Of a DNA stretch of 64,000 nt, positions 23,037-34,391 are shown piece after piece (within the stretch, counting starts at the first letter, position 1; each line of letters opens with the position of its first letter). Source of the DNA: Zasmidium citrigriseum (lineage: Eukaryota; Ascomycota; Dothideomycetes; Mycosphaerellales; Mycosphaerellaceae); NCBI GenBank assembly GCA_002786025.1, contig NHNW01000036.1, forward strand, positions 62,001 through 126,000. Reading direction: 5' to 3'. A model generated the notes under the pieces. It was not told where the DNA came from. It saw only the letters and a program-made list of their open reading frames with translations, and ran no database searches. The position numbers and the translations under genes are program-made.

Positions 23037-23807
23037 ATGCCCGCCATACCCCACCCAGAGCACGGCCAATCGCCCGCAACACTCCCCATCCGCAGACACA
23101 AGTTCGAGAACCCCAAACTTCGTCTTCATCTGGAGAACATCGGCCATGAAGGCAGTTCGAACTTCCTCTCCAACATCCATGGAAACGAAGACCTTGAAAC
23201 TCAAGTCCAAAATGTCCTCAACCTTCTATACATTCGAGATTCTCATCGACCCGGAACTCGATCCGTGACTTTCATCGTCCGAGAAATGGGTGGCGTTGCT
23301 TACACTACTGGAACGGAGCTCGACGACGATCACAAGGAAATCCACATCAGTCTGGCATACATTAAGAATAAGCCTCGCGAGGAGATCTTGGGCGTCATTT
23401 GTCACGAACTTGTTCACTGCTTCCAATGGAATGCCGAGGGAACGTGTCCAGGAGGTCTGATTGAGGGGATTGCGGATTGGGTGCGGTTGAGGGCAGGGCT
23501 GGCTGCTAAGCATTGGAAGCAGGATGCTGAGGGAGATTGGGATGGAGGGTACCAGCACACTGGCTACTTCCTCGACTATTTGGAGAACCGCTTCGGTCCT
23601 GGCACCGTCCAGAGGATCAATACATGTCTGAGGAAGGGCAAGTATGATGAGAAGGACCTGTTCGGCAGTTGCTGTGAAGGCCACAAGGTGGACGAGCTCT
23701 GGGAGGAATATCGTGAGCATTTGAAGAAGAAAAAGAAGCACGAAGACGATGAGAAGGCTGCTCGGGAAAAGGCCAGCGCACAGGATGAGGCCGAGCATGA
23801 GAGGTGA
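23037..23807 (+). CDS. Basic secretory protein (BSP) family putative zinc metallopeptidase
   Basis: One exon, 256 residues. BSP proteins, first known from plants, carry an HExxH zinc motif and are assumed to be peptidases; plant members are defence-linked and secreted. Seen: ICHELVHCFQW with HELVH at residues 123-127, followed by GGLIEGIADWVRLRAG near 139-154, which supplies the typical downstream Glu/Asp and aromatic residues. GYQHTGYFLDYLENRFG and the RKGKYDEKDLF stretch match the family. There is no signal peptide: the protein begins MPAIPHPEHGQSPATLPIRR. The tail is a Lys/Glu-rich helix. The protein is therefore probably intracellular, unlike plant BSPs. Confidence 0.85.
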   Translation: MPAIPHPEHGQSPATLPIRRHKFENPKLRLHLENIGHEGSSNFLSNIHGNEDLETQVQNVLNLLYIRDSHRPGTRSVTFIVREMGGVAYTTGTELDDDHKEIHISLAYIKNKPREEILGVICHELVHCFQWNAEGTCPGGLIEGIADWVRLRAGLAAKHWKQDAEGDWDGGYQHTGYFLDYLENRFGPGTVQRINTCLRKGKYDEKDLFGSCCEGHKVDELWEEYREHLKKKKKHEDDEKAAREKASAQDEAEHER

Positions 23808-24136
23808 TGGACAAGGCTCGGAGGACTCTGCACATAGAACATACCCCCGCTCTTTCGATTGTAACATCTAGTCTATCCTCTACGGAATCTCAATCCAGCC
23901 AACGCCGCGCTAAAGACCTTGTTCATTGCTCCCTTCAGATGCACATTCGTCATGCGAGGCCTTCGTCTGCGGATAACTCTTTCCCACGACGTCCTGGTAG
24001 CCCGGCTGTTGCGATCGATGACCCATTGGCGTCGGCATGCTGGCCGTGAGCGAGACCATGTTGAATATGGTCGTCGTTGTGAATCAGTAACAAAGCTCGA
24101 CAAAGCCGCCCTTATGTGTCGATTCCCACTGTGCTG
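23808..24136. other. Convergent intergenic region
   Basis: Between the stops of the peptidase (plus) and the nucleotidase (minus). It fits two short facing 3' UTRs; nothing else was seen. Confidence 0.5.
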
Positions 24137-24916
24137 TCACGAAGACTTGAACACTTCCGGGAATATGGTTCGCAATTCTTCCAGATCCTGAATTTGGTGA
24201 TCACAAGCCGGCTCTGGTGGCGGTTTCGCATCAGGTTCAACCAAATGTGCAGTCTTCCAGCCGTATGCTTTGCCACCACGGCAGTTCAACGCCGAGTCGT
24301 CTGTTCTCGGTCAGACTCGATTAGACCAAACTTACGAGCATTGTTCGAACTCACCAACATAGTAACACTTGTTGATGTCCGTTACACCCGCCTCTCGCAT
24401 GGCTTTAGCGAACATATCCGGATCCGGTTTGCAAAGTAGCCTCTCCGCCGCATAATCACAGTAGGTGATACCCTCGAACAGATCCTCGATGCCGAGTAGC
24501 TTCACAACCCGCTTGCCATGCGTGACATATGCATTCGTAAACAACCATGGCTTCACCTTGGTCGTATCAATGTCCTCAATCAGCTGCCGTAATTTCGGGT
24601 TTGGCTTGATTATGCCCTCCAAAGGCAGTGCATCGTCGACTTTGTCGTTGTACTCCATCGGATCGACTTTGTGGTGGCGAACGAGTCCCTCAATGGCCAA
24701 GCCGTAGTCCTTGTAATATCTTTGGTGTAGCATAGTGGCGTCTTCTCGGGAAATGGAAAGGTGTGTTTGGAAGTAGTCGTCTATAAGCTCGGACATGATC
24801 TCGTGAATCTTATAGGACTTCGGGTAGAGACAGTTGTCGATGTCGAAGAAGAAGACGACACGCTGGTCTGGCGATGTGCCGTTGGTGGCGTCTGTGACGC
24901 CGTTCGTGCCGGCCAT
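24137..24916 (-). CDS. HAD-family pyrimidine 5'-nucleotidase, Sdt1/Phm8-like
   Basis: Exons 24916-24355 and 24300-24137 give 241 residues. Sdt1 and Phm8 dephosphorylate nucleoside or lysophospholipid monophosphates; related proteins detoxify pyrimidine analogues. Seen: HAD motif I as FFDIDNCLYP near residue 23 (DxD with Asn after it, as usual in this group), motif II in WLFTNA, the Lys in CKPDP, and motif IV as VDDSALNC, completed only when the intron (GTGAGT donor) is removed. The 3' exon supplies GWKTAHLVE and EELRTIFPEVF, typical of the Sdt1 group. The ATG at 24916 gives MAGTNGVTDATNGTSP. It shares a 356 bp promoter region with the plus-strand gene at 25273. Confidence 0.87.
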
Positions 24917-25272
24917 GGTGAGAGAATGCAGTGTTGGAGAGAAAGAGAAGAAGAGAAGAGCAAGGAAACGATTAAGAGGAAAGCTTGCCGTTTTTATGTT
25001 GGACGAGTAGGAGTCATGAGCGCGAGTGAAGTGTTCACGTTGCCCACGCTTGGGGACGGCTCCTGCCGACTCCTTTCTTCGGAGTTTCAGTCGCACCTCA
25101 AACTTCCACCTCGACTTCTTCCTCCACGCCCCCCATTGCTCCACGGATTACCGCCATCTTCGCGTCGCTGAGGATCGAACCCATTCGACTTGTGCATCCA
25201 GAGTGACAGTCGCTATGTTCGAGTACGCGTCGTAGTCCGCCCTCTTGGATCACATTCGTTACAGACGCGCAC
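24917..25272. promoter_or_regulatory. Divergent promoter region, nucleotidase and disordered protein
   Basis: A 356 bp space between divergent starts. The part next to the nucleotidase is a GA/CT-rich tract (24920-24965), a common fungal core-promoter or leader composition. Confidence 0.4.
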
Positions 25273-27897
25273 ATGGCCCTGCACGTCAGCAACGCGCACC
25301 AGGTCAACGGCGCGCAGTCGCCGTCTGCAGAGGAAGAAGAGCTGTATGATCAGCTGCTGCGTCTACGCGATGCTGTTATCGCTGGCACACATCCGCATCT
25401 GAAGCTGCCACCTGCCGCGATCGAGTCGCTCAAGGCGCAGCGACAAGCGGCCATCACTGCTGCAGCGCAGGATGGCGTCAACGGCATCGTCAACAATGGT
25501 GTCGCATTCAATGCAAATGCGACCACTAATAATGCACAGCAATCCTCATCAGCCTCCGCGCCTACATTCCCTGGCCTGCCTGGACTGCAGGCTTCCAACA
25601 GACCCTTCGTGAACAACGCAGTGCCTCCAACTTTGAAGCCCAGTTCGTCGGGTACACTAGATCCCATCTTTTTGGAAAAGTCGGACAGCCTTGTACGGGC
25701 GGAAGGGCAGCTCAAGCGGCAGCGCATAGAGCGAGAGCTACAGACACAGGTGGAACAGCGAAGGCCCCTACACCGCGACAGAGATCCAGGAGGAGATGCT
25801 CCTATGGCCCTCGATGTGGAGGCAATTCTTGCCAGTGCGTCCGCTCGGGAACCGCACGTGTCGGGCTTAGAATCCGCAAAAGCTGCGACTCCCAAGAGCA
25901 ACAGCTCGTTCGACACGAACGACTACTACTCTAGTCAAGTTGAGAGTGATTGGAGCTCTCCTCAAAGCGCTAGTAAGGGTTCTGACCGCGCAGCAGATGC
26001 CTTTGCCGCAGACCTCGAAGCGCCGAATGGACCTTCAGCAGCTCGTTCCAAACTGCCTTTCGCGAATCAGCCGGGGCAGACTGCTAATGACAATTCGATC
26101 CATGTCAATAGCCTGCAATTTGATGGCATAGTCGAAGTGGACGATGACGATGACGAGTACGATCCCGCAGATGTCACAACATTTGACAGCGTTCCCAATG
26201 GAGCTACTGCCGCAGTTGGAGGCCAAATCACTCCTCCAGACGATGACGATTCGGAGTATGAGCCAGGGGAGATCACTCAAGAGAGTGCCGTGCCAACCCC
26301 GTACGATCCTGGACATCAACAAGCCCAGCCATCACCCCAAGTGCCTGTCATTCGCAATCACTTGACTCACATAGCTGCACCTCAACCGAGCCGTGTGTCA
26401 CCTCTCGCTGTCGCCAAAAATTCGCACATTGAGTTGGTCAACGGACGTCCAGAAGTGGTGCACAAGGGCCGTGCGAATCACCACAACGCCCAGAGTCGTG
26501 CAAGCACTGGATCCCCGCCTAATGGCATTGGAGGAAGTGGCAAGAAGCGTCAAAAGAAGAAGCGAAAGCGAGAACAAGAAGCAACAAATCGCAACAACAA
26601 GAAGTCGAGACGAGAGCGTCAGGCCGCAGCGCGTTCACCGCCCTCACCTGCCCATCAGCAGCCATACATCAAGGATGAGCCTATCTCGCCTCCTCCCTTC
26701 GCAAACGTGCCCGAAGTCCAGCCTTACGGGCAGCGAGCCACCCAATACCGACCCACCGAGATCGATCTTGTATCGCCCAGGCACGCTCCGCCACCCGTTC
26801 AATATGCGCCCGAGGCACCACGCTCTGGACTACGATATGAATATGCCGCACCAGCTTCTCCGGCGGCTGTTCGAGTGGCATCTCCAGCTTACCGCCCTGT
26901 GCACAGAGATACGCAGGACCTCAGGCGAGTTGCCAGTCTGCATTATGCTCAGCGGCCTGCATCGCCTGCGCAGCGCACGTATTCACCGGCACCATCAAGG
27001 ACCGTCTCGATGACCTATGGGGACCCTCGCTTGGCAAAGGCGATTGAAGTCGATCCCTACCAGGATCCAACTCCCCGAGAACCGGTGCGATATGTACGCA
27101 GCGAGCGCTCCAGGTCACCCCCGCGGCTGCAAGAGTACCAGGATCCATATGCCAGAGTGTCCAGCCCTGCGATGATGCCTCCGCCTGCAGCACCACCCAG
27201 GCGAATTGTCGTCGACCAGTATGGTAATCGCTACTATGCCGCAGAACCAGTCTCTACTCCGCAGCAACAACCGCCAAGAGCATCTGTGGCTCCGGTGGAG
27301 CTTGGCTACGAACGAGCGGCTAGTCGTATGGGAGCGCCGTATGCTCAACCAGCTCCAGCTTCGCAGTACGAAGCAGCAGATCGTATGGCGCCGCCGTCTC
27401 ACCACAGGCGACCGACTTCCGATGAACGACCTGTTCAGTATGTGGATGCCAGCGGCTATCGAGTGCGTGACTATGAGCCTCCAAGCAGTCAAGTTCGCTA
27501 CGTCGAGGCCCCTACTTCGCCCACTTTCCAGCCAGTACCAACGCCAAGATATGATGCCATGGCACCTCCACCACCGCGAGAGCCAACTTCACCAGTGTAC
27601 GCGCCGCCGAGAAGCTACAGCGTGCGGCCTGAAGAAACCGCACCCTTGCCAACTCCCACTGCATATGCACCGAGACAAGCCAGTGTTGCCCCAGTCCAAT
27701 ATGCACGTCAGGAATCTTCGGCGCTTCCTCCTGCCCCAGCCAGGGCAATGAGTGTGATGCCAGGATACGAACAACCGGCGGCGGCGACCCGAGCCTACAG
27801 TCATGCACCGCCGCAGATGCGATACGTCGATCAGTACGGGAGAGAAGTCTTCCCTTCAGAAGTCAGGCAGGTGCCTGCACCAGAATACCGGTATTAA
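25273..27897 (+). CDS. Large disordered protein with basic nuclear-type cluster, function unknown
   Basis: One exon, 874 residues; no domain was recognised. The first 60 residues look folded or helical (EEEELYDQLLRLRDAVIAG), and may be the only ordered part. Two acidic patches follow (DDDDDEYDPADV and DDDDSEYEPGEI, the latter two similar to each other). A strongly basic cluster near residues 415-450 (KKRQKKKRKREQEA and KKSRRERQAAAR) suits nuclear import. The last 400 residues are rich in Pro, Tyr, Arg and Ala, with repeated short motifs of the RYV/QYA type, such as VRYVE, MRYVDQYGREV and PVQYA. Such Tyr/Arg-rich low-complexity tails often occur in RNA-associated proteins; that is only an inference. 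Confidence 0.75.
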   Translation: MALHVSNAHQVNGAQSPSAEEEELYDQLLRLRDAVIAGTHPHLKLPPAAIESLKAQRQAAITAAAQDGVNGIVNNGVAFNANATTNNAQQSSSASAPTFPGLPGLQASNRPFVNNAVPPTLKPSSSGTLDPIFLEKSDSLVRAEGQLKRQRIERELQTQVEQRRPLHRDRDPGGDAPMALDVEAILASASAREPHVSGLESAKAATPKSNSSFDTNDYYSSQVESDWSSPQSASKGSDRAADAFAADLEAPNGPSAARSKLPFANQPGQTANDNSIHVNSLQFDGIVEVDDDDDEYDPADVTTFDSVPNGATAAVGGQITPPDDDDSEYEPGEITQESAVPTPYDPGHQQAQPSPQVPVIRNHLTHIAAPQPSRVSPLAVAKNSHIELVNGRPEVVHKGRANHHNAQSRASTGSPPNGIGGSGKKRQKKKRKREQEATNRNNKKSRRERQAAARSPPSPAHQQPYIKDEPISPPPFANVPEVQPYGQRATQYRPTEIDLVSPRHAPPPVQYAPEAPRSGLRYEYAAPASPAAVRVASPAYRPVHRDTQDLRRVASLHYAQRPASPAQRTYSPAPSRTVSMTYGDPRLAKAIEVDPYQDPTPREPVRYVRSERSRSPPRLQEYQDPYARVSSPAMMPPPAAPPRRIVVDQYGNRYYAAEPVSTPQQQPPRASVAPVELGYERAASRMGAPYAQPAPASQYEAADRMAPPSHHRRPTSDERPVQYVDASGYRVRDYEPPSSQVRYVEAPTSPTFQPVPTPRYDAMAPPPPREPTSPVYAPPRSYSVRPEETAPLPTPTAYAPRQASVAPVQYARQESSALPPAPARAMSVMPGYEQPAAATRAYSHAPPQMRYVDQYGREVFPSEVRQVPAPEYRY

Positions 27898-28819
27898 TCA
27901 CGAACTTTTGTGGACTTTTGGAGCAAAGCGACGGTTCGGCATTGGGAGGGGTTCTATTGCAACGAAGGCAGCATTGATCGGGGTATTTGCATTGCGACTA
28001 CACATGTATCAAAGAAAGCCGACCACGGCTGGTTGTAATAGTATTGATTTCGGTGTCCGAGCTTTTCAGCAGTGAGTTTGACCATACTACGTCAAACGGG
28101 AGTTGTGATCGGCACTAACGGCACTTGCTCCGATTTCACTTTGGCCTAGACTCTGCCAGCCAGCAGCTCAGCAGCAGGTACATTACAAACAGTGTTCGTG
28201 AGACGCAGACAACACACGCGTTGAAAGATGCTGGCTATCGTAGATGTTGTATCAGAGTAATTGTTGTTGTGAGTAGAGTCGGGTGTTCGAGCAAGTGCCA
28301 GGTTCACAGCCCGCACAGAGCCTCAGTTGGTCGATCCATCGACGAAGCACAAGCTACGCCTATAGATGAAGCGGCAGGCGATAGCAGCCTCATTTGTGCG
28401 AAATACCGCTGTTTCAGGGGGACAATAATGGCGGGCGGGCGTGCGACGGTGGCTGCTTTTATCTTTGAAAGATGCTGGCAGGGCCGCTGCAGCGCTGCTC
28501 CAAGCCGCATCCGCTGGAGCAGGCCTTGGCGAGGCTAGTACCGGACTGGAGGTGCTGGAGCGGTCCTGCTTCGACATCTCACCCTCCCCGACGCTCCATC
28601 ATCATCACGCCCGCGTGCCATGCTCCGCCATTGAATCCATTTCTTTCTTCCCTTTCGTCGACTCCTTCGAAAGGCTTGCCCGCGTGGTCTTTGGTCTTTG
28701 GCGGCTCCCCGGCGCGCCTGCTCCTTCGCTTCGTCCCTGGTCTCGTCTCCTCACTCCGCCCACACCTCCTCCTCTCCGCCGCCTCGCCCGTCCGAGGTGC
28801 ATGACTCCGCCCCTCGAGC
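27898..28819. other. Intergenic region upstream of the multi-KH gene
   Basis: This 0.92 kb has a GC/CT-rich last third (28560-28800) that looks like a long 5' leader. Small frames occur but none shows family-like sequence. An extra upstream exon of the KH gene is possible and not excluded. Confidence 0.4.
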
Positions 28820-31800
28820 ATGCACAAGATCTCCCAGTTCACAGGGCAAGCGCGGCATGGCTGGGACCGCGTCTCGCCCGCAATGAGCTTTGGCATGTCC
28901 CGGCCGCACTCGCAAGCAGACATGGTCCCGCCCAACGCCAAACGCCAGATGCCCGGCGCCAGCATGAGCCCCAACCCTGCCGTGCCCGGTCACCCTGTCA
29001 ATCTGTCTTTCAACGTGCCCTTCAACTCCAATCTGCCTGGTCCGGATAAGGAGGATGTGCTGTATAGCAGCACCGGGGCCTATCAGCGTTGGATCCATCC
29101 GGAAGGAGCTGCGGACGACACGCCCAACCACGCTCTACCTGTCCACACACGAAATGTCGAGAACCTACGGAGCCTGTGCAGACAGTTGAGTGAGAGCAGT
29201 GGCGAGAGAGTGCATGCCACCGTCACGTCCTCGAAGCCGAAGCCCGTGCCGGGTATGCAGCGAGGTCCACTGACGGCCCTGGTGACAAATGTTTGTATAT
29301 CAGGCGACTCGGACGTGGTGCACAAGATGAGGGCCAAAATCCTGAATGAAACCCCCATCACGTTGGTGAGTATGAGAATATTGCGTGTCTCTGTGCGTGC
29401 GGCTGACAGGCATCCAGCGCTGCGAGACCATCGATATCGACCGCGAAATAGTCTTTCCCAAAGGCCAGGATGGTGCACGAGCTGATATTCTTAACCATAT
29501 GGACGAGATTGCCGATCAGACAAAGGCTGACATCTTCCTCCTCGAGTCCAAGGCCAAGAGAAAGGACTCGGACTCGATGAGCTCGTTCCGAGGCATGGAG
29601 AAGAGCATGGACAATAGGCTGAGGGTGCACATCTATGGTGATGCTGAGAGCTCCGAGAATGCAAAGACGAGACTTTTGATCATGATTGATCAGATCCTCC
29701 AGCGTCAGGTCGACACCATTCGACTCGAGCTTAGTTTGCACAGCTTGATCTCAGGCCGCCATAGGAGGAATGTGAAGCTCATCGAGTCTGCTACGGGTAC
29801 GGCCATCTACTTCCCGCCGATGTTCCCAACTGTCTTCGGATACACACCGCCAGGATCGATCCCGCTGAGGAGCCGAGACGAGATCATCGTTACTGGAGAC
29901 AACATGGACAACATCCTGCAGGCGAAGAAGAGGCTACATGATCTTGTGCTGGGATGCAAGACCTTTGTGAAAGATGTGCAGATCACGACGAGCAAGGTGG
30001 ACTACATTCTGCTGGAACGCCTGGACAAAATTCGACGGATCATCGAGGCCAACGGCTCGTATGTGTTGCTGCCACCGCTCGGTAACCACAGTGGCATCTT
30101 GCGAGTCCAGGCCAACGACATCTTGAACGTCGAACGCACCGTGCGTGAAATTATGGGCTTGGCTGGCCAATTCTACAGCGCTTCGTGGTGGGTGACCCAC
30201 CCGGACCCTTCGCAGCGACAGCCGACGCCATCCGACATCCGCGCGATGCTCCCAGACATTTGCATCAACTCCGGTGCCGAAATCACCTTTGAGAAGCTCA
30301 ACTTCCACATCAATGGCAGCGATGATGCCGTCAAGGCGGCCATGTCCATCATCAACACTCTGCCATTTGTCAAGAAGGCTCAGTCCACGCTCCGCGTCAA
30401 GGTTGAGCTCGCCAACGAGCACAAGGAATTCGTCAGCGGGAAGAAGAATGGCAAAATCAATAAGATCATGAGCCAGAGTAACGTCCAGATCGTCTTTGAC
30501 GGTTTCAACGAGTACAACTTCTACATTGACGTCCGCGGAGCACAGTACGAGGCGACGAAGAATGGGCTGGACCTTGTGGAGCTGGAGATGCCGGCTTCGA
30601 TATCATTCCACGTCCCAGACCAGTATCACAAGCGCATCATCGGCATTGGTGGCCAGCACATCCAGCGAATCATGAAGAAGTACTCAGTCTTCGTCAAGTT
30701 CTCCAACGCAATGGACCGTGGTGGTATTGGCAAGGACGACGACGATATCAAGGTCGACAATGTCATCTGTCGCACGCCTGCCCGCAATGCTGACAATCTC
30801 GAGCTCGTCAAGCAAGAGATCATGGATATGGTTGAGAAGGTTGATGCCGAGTTCGTCTCCGAGCACGTGCCAGTCGATCGCCTGTACCACCGCGAGCTTA
30901 TTGCCAGGATGTCAGAGATCGAAGAGCTGGAGAAGAAGTGGAACTGCAAGATCACGTTCCCAGGCACTGAGCAGGCCAGCGATATCATCACAGTCTCGGG
31001 CCCTGAGTATCAGGTGCCGCTGGCTGTTGATGAGTTCTTGGTAAGAACATCCTCAGGGATGATTCATGAAACACGCGCTAATCATTTCTTCAGGGCATGG
31101 TACCAGAAAGCCACGAGATCGAGTTCCCATCGACCGAAGACCTTCGCAACTTCCTGTCATCTGACGAATTCCGTGACGACACGGCTCGCAAACTCAAGGA
31201 GCAGTACGTTGTCGAAGTGGCAGCCAACGAGCCATACAGAGAAAAGCAGGAAGACAAAGAAGTCCTGATGGAACGCTTGAAGCTCAACTATACTAGGAAC
31301 AATGCCGGCGGACTCAAGGATGCTATTGACTTTTTGCTGATGCCGCTGATCGCTCGTGGCCTGGATCAGAACGCGGTCAAGGGTGCCATTCCTCGCCCCA
31401 AGTCTGACTCGTTCGAAGACAACATGCCGTTCTTCGAATCCAAGCTCCTGCAGCGGGCTGAGCCACCAGTGACCACAGAATCGCCAACTCGCTCGACCTT
31501 TGGTGATGACACTAGCGCTCGCTCGATCTTCGACAAGCTGCGCAAGCCAGGCAGCATGTCCTCCTTCACGTCCTTTATGGAACGCCGACGGAAGACCGGC
31601 TCCAACTCGCCTTCCCTCTTCATGCACGCCTCGAGCAATGCTTCCAAGGCCTCGCTCGTTAGCATGGAATCTCGCGACTCTGGCTATCGCAATCCATGGA
31701 ATGATTCTGGTATTGATCTCGACCACGACCAGCAAAACGGACACAATCACGCCAACAGCTGGGGCTCTTTTGCCGCCGCTTCTCGTCCGAACACCTCCTC

Positions 31801-32122
31801 GAACTCCCTTTCTGGTGCATTTGAGACCAAGTTTCCTTTTGGCGCTAACGGTAATGCGTCCACGAGTTCTCTTAACACTCCAATGATACCCGGTCTCGGC
31901 ATGATGTCGAACGGAGGCGCGGGACCAAGTGCCGCGAGTGGCTCGGTCAAGGGAGACGTGACACCCAAGTACGAAGACTACGGAAAGGGAAGTCTCACGT
32001 CGACTGAGAGACCGCCGTCGCAGCAGCCCATCTCGCGCCCGACTTCGACCAATGCCGCGGCTACCCATACTTCTGCGAGTACAACTTCAGGATACCCGGC
32101 CCCTATCGGGCCTCCGCATTGA
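28820..32122 (+). CDS. Multi-KH-domain RNA-binding protein (vigilin/bicaudal-C-like)
   Basis: Exons 28820-29365, 29418-31040 and 31094-32122 give 1,065 residues. Seen: an N-terminal disordered stretch, then a run of KH-like units through residues 170-720. The clearest is RIIGIGGQHIQRI near residue 590, a canonical GxGG loop; another is degenerate (SGKKNGKINKI). The remaining units lack the loop, as is common in Scp160/vigilin-like proteins. A Ser/Asn-rich tail of about 230 residues ends the protein. KH proteins of this type bind mRNA and polysomes in the cytoplasm. Intron borders GTGAGT/ATCCAG and GTAAGA/TTCAG keep the frame. The start at 28820 is chosen as the first in-frame ATG; Met at 28883 is an alternative. 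Confidence 0.85.
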
Positions 32123-32994
32123 TTGATGGAATGATTGAAAGTTTTTGTTGTTATGATGGCATTGGTGTTTGATTGTTTGGGCTTGCTGATTTTTTGCGCG
32201 AGTGCTTTTCTGGTGCTTGTTTTTGCTTTGCTGCGTTTTGTTCAACCAACGGAAATACCCAATGTGCGAGACGTTCCGGGATACCAAAAGAGACACAAAA
32301 GCTCTGCTGTTGTCGACTGCGTTTTTGTGCGAATTGCAAGACTGAACTGAACGGGGAAAATGAGGGAGCTTTTGACGGGGCTGATGGGATATACCACTCT
32401 GCGTTTGTTTTTCGCGTTCCATCGTTTTGTTTCTTCATGGCTGGGACGGGAAATGCAAATTTGTGTTTTTCGATACTCCTTGCCCGTTCTCTTCTGATAC
32501 AAGAGGTGGGATTGTTTCGATCTCTGGACTTTGGTCTTGGGGTCGATCGCTCCGCTGTTTTCACGTTCACTTTCGATGGAGACGGTATCATGAGGATGAT
32601 GCGGACGATTCTTTGGGAACACACAGGAGAGGCGGGTCTTGCTTCAAGAAACGGCTTTTTCGATCACATACAGTGGATAGACAATTGGATGTATCGCTAC
32701 TTCCATCCCCTTTCTCACTTGTTCTTGCTTGCTATCTGCGTGGCATCGAGAGGTCTTGCCTGGTGACGAGAGCGGCTGCGATGGGGGACTTCCTCACTCT
32801 TGCTCGACCAGCATCTTCACCAAAACAACCACACGCTTGCATCGCTATCATCGCTGATACCGCGCAGAACACATCGTCCACGTCTGCAACCCCTTATCGC
32901 TATTATCACCACCTGCATACAACGTACAGAACATCAACATCGCATACGACATCGTTTCCAGCAAGCAAGATCGCTGCACTCGCCAACCGCAATC
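32123..32994. other. Intergenic region, T-rich 3' part of the KH gene
   Basis: This 0.87 kb starts with T-rich sequence after the KH stop codon (for example, runs of TTTTTG between 32130 and 32240), which suits a long 3' UTR, and ends with the leader of the NmrA-like gene. Nothing else was recognised. Confidence 0.45.
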
Positions 32995-34352
32995 ATGAGC
33001 ACGATTCGCTCCGTCGAAAAGAATAAAGACCGGTGCCTTGTCATGATGGTCCCCAGTACCCATAGTTACAAACTCCACCCATCCATCAACAACGCGTACA
33101 GAAACATCAGGATCTGGGTGCCGACTGGAGACAATGCCTTCTACGACAAGGTCGCGCATTACAATGGGAACGCGGAGATCGTGTCGTCGGAGTTGGATCT
33201 GGCTGGCTGCAGACAACTGATGAAAGGTATGTTGATGAGAGTGACAGTGAGAGTGAGCTGACCGTAAGCCCAGGTGTGGAGTGCTGCCTAATGAACACAC
33301 CCGCTGGTGCTTCGGATGAGCTTTCTTTCGCGAAGAACATGATCCAAGCCGCAAGAGAGAATTTGGCTCCACGCGGCAGGTTCAAGCATCTTGTATTCTC
33401 TTCGCTGCTGCAGCCTATACTCACCGGCATTGGGCCTTACTCATCGCAAAAATTGGCCATCGAAGAGCACATTATCGAGTCAGGAGTTCCATACACCATC
33501 GTTCACGTCGCCCCTCTGATGGAGCAGGTTGTCACTCCCTACATTTGCATGGGCGATCGCACGACCATACCCACCCTCCTCGATCCCACGATGGCATTCA
33601 GCTACATCAGTCGAGAGAACCTTGGCGATGCACTGGGAAGGATCCTCCAACAGAGAGAGTACCACTACTATGCCACGTACCATCTCGCGGGGACACCGGC
33701 TCCCATCGGCATGTACGAGATCGCAATGAAGGTACGCAAGATCTTGGACCGCGAAGTAAAGACGAAGCGACTTTATGTCGTCGATAAGCCGGAGAAAGCT
33801 AAGAGCGGGGATTTGATGTTTTCGGTTCAGGGGTTGAGGACATTGAGGGCTGAGGACGGCACTGTCATCCTGCCGACGGATATCTTGGAGGCTCGTGGGG
33901 AGAACATTCCCAACTTCGATATCACGAGGGAGATTGAGGAGGGCAATATTCCTCCTTTGGACCTTCCTGGCCCCGCTCATGAGAGAGGAAACGACCAGGG
34001 CTATGGGGATACTAAGGCTCATGAGGGAGATGTTCCTTTGCCTCTGAATCCCACTGGTCAAAGTGCCGAGCAAGCCACAGCCCAGACGCGCGAGGATGAC
34101 ACCCACTCTGTGGACATCACTGACCTGCGGGAACAAGACGAGCCGATGGCAGATCGTGAAGCAGGAGATGTCAACCGCGAGGCAGAAGATGCTAACTTGC
34201 CTTCGCATACGGAAGGTCAAGAAATGCGGCCCACGAGCTCAGCAAGACGCGACGCCCTGGAGCCTGGAGCACTCAGGCCAACTTACTCTCAAATCGATAT
34301 AGAAGACTGGGCGAAACACGCGGGTGTACCGCAGCCTCCGGAAAACGCCTAG
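32995..34352 (+). CDS. NmrA-like NAD(P)-binding protein with disordered tail, ends at an in-frame TAG
   Basis: Exons 32995-33226 and 33274-34352 give 436 residues. The family has a Rossmann fold; NmrA and relatives sense NAD(P) or regulate transcription, while others are reductases. Seen: FKHLVFSSLLQP and SQKLAIEEHIIESGVPYTIV, the typical atypical-SDR NmrA core, then PTMAFSYISRENLGDALGRIL. The usual N-terminal glycine-rich loop is weak or altered (MVPSTHSYKLHPSI), so cofactor binding is uncertain. From about residue 300 the protein becomes acidic and disordered. The TAG at 34350 is followed by an open frame in the same phase (see 34392), so this may be the front half of a longer gene. Confidence 0.75.
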
Positions 34353-34391
34353 GATGCAAGCTTCTTCGAAGATGCCCTCCCCAGGCCTGAG

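Noticed and set aside
22492..23268. Plus-strand open frame of 258 codons across the STU1-BSP promoter
   Set aside because: It overlaps the peptidase in another frame and shows no coding character.
31157..32068. Minus-strand open frame of 303 codons
   Set aside because: Antisense to the KH protein tail; Arg/Gly/Val-rich shadow composition.
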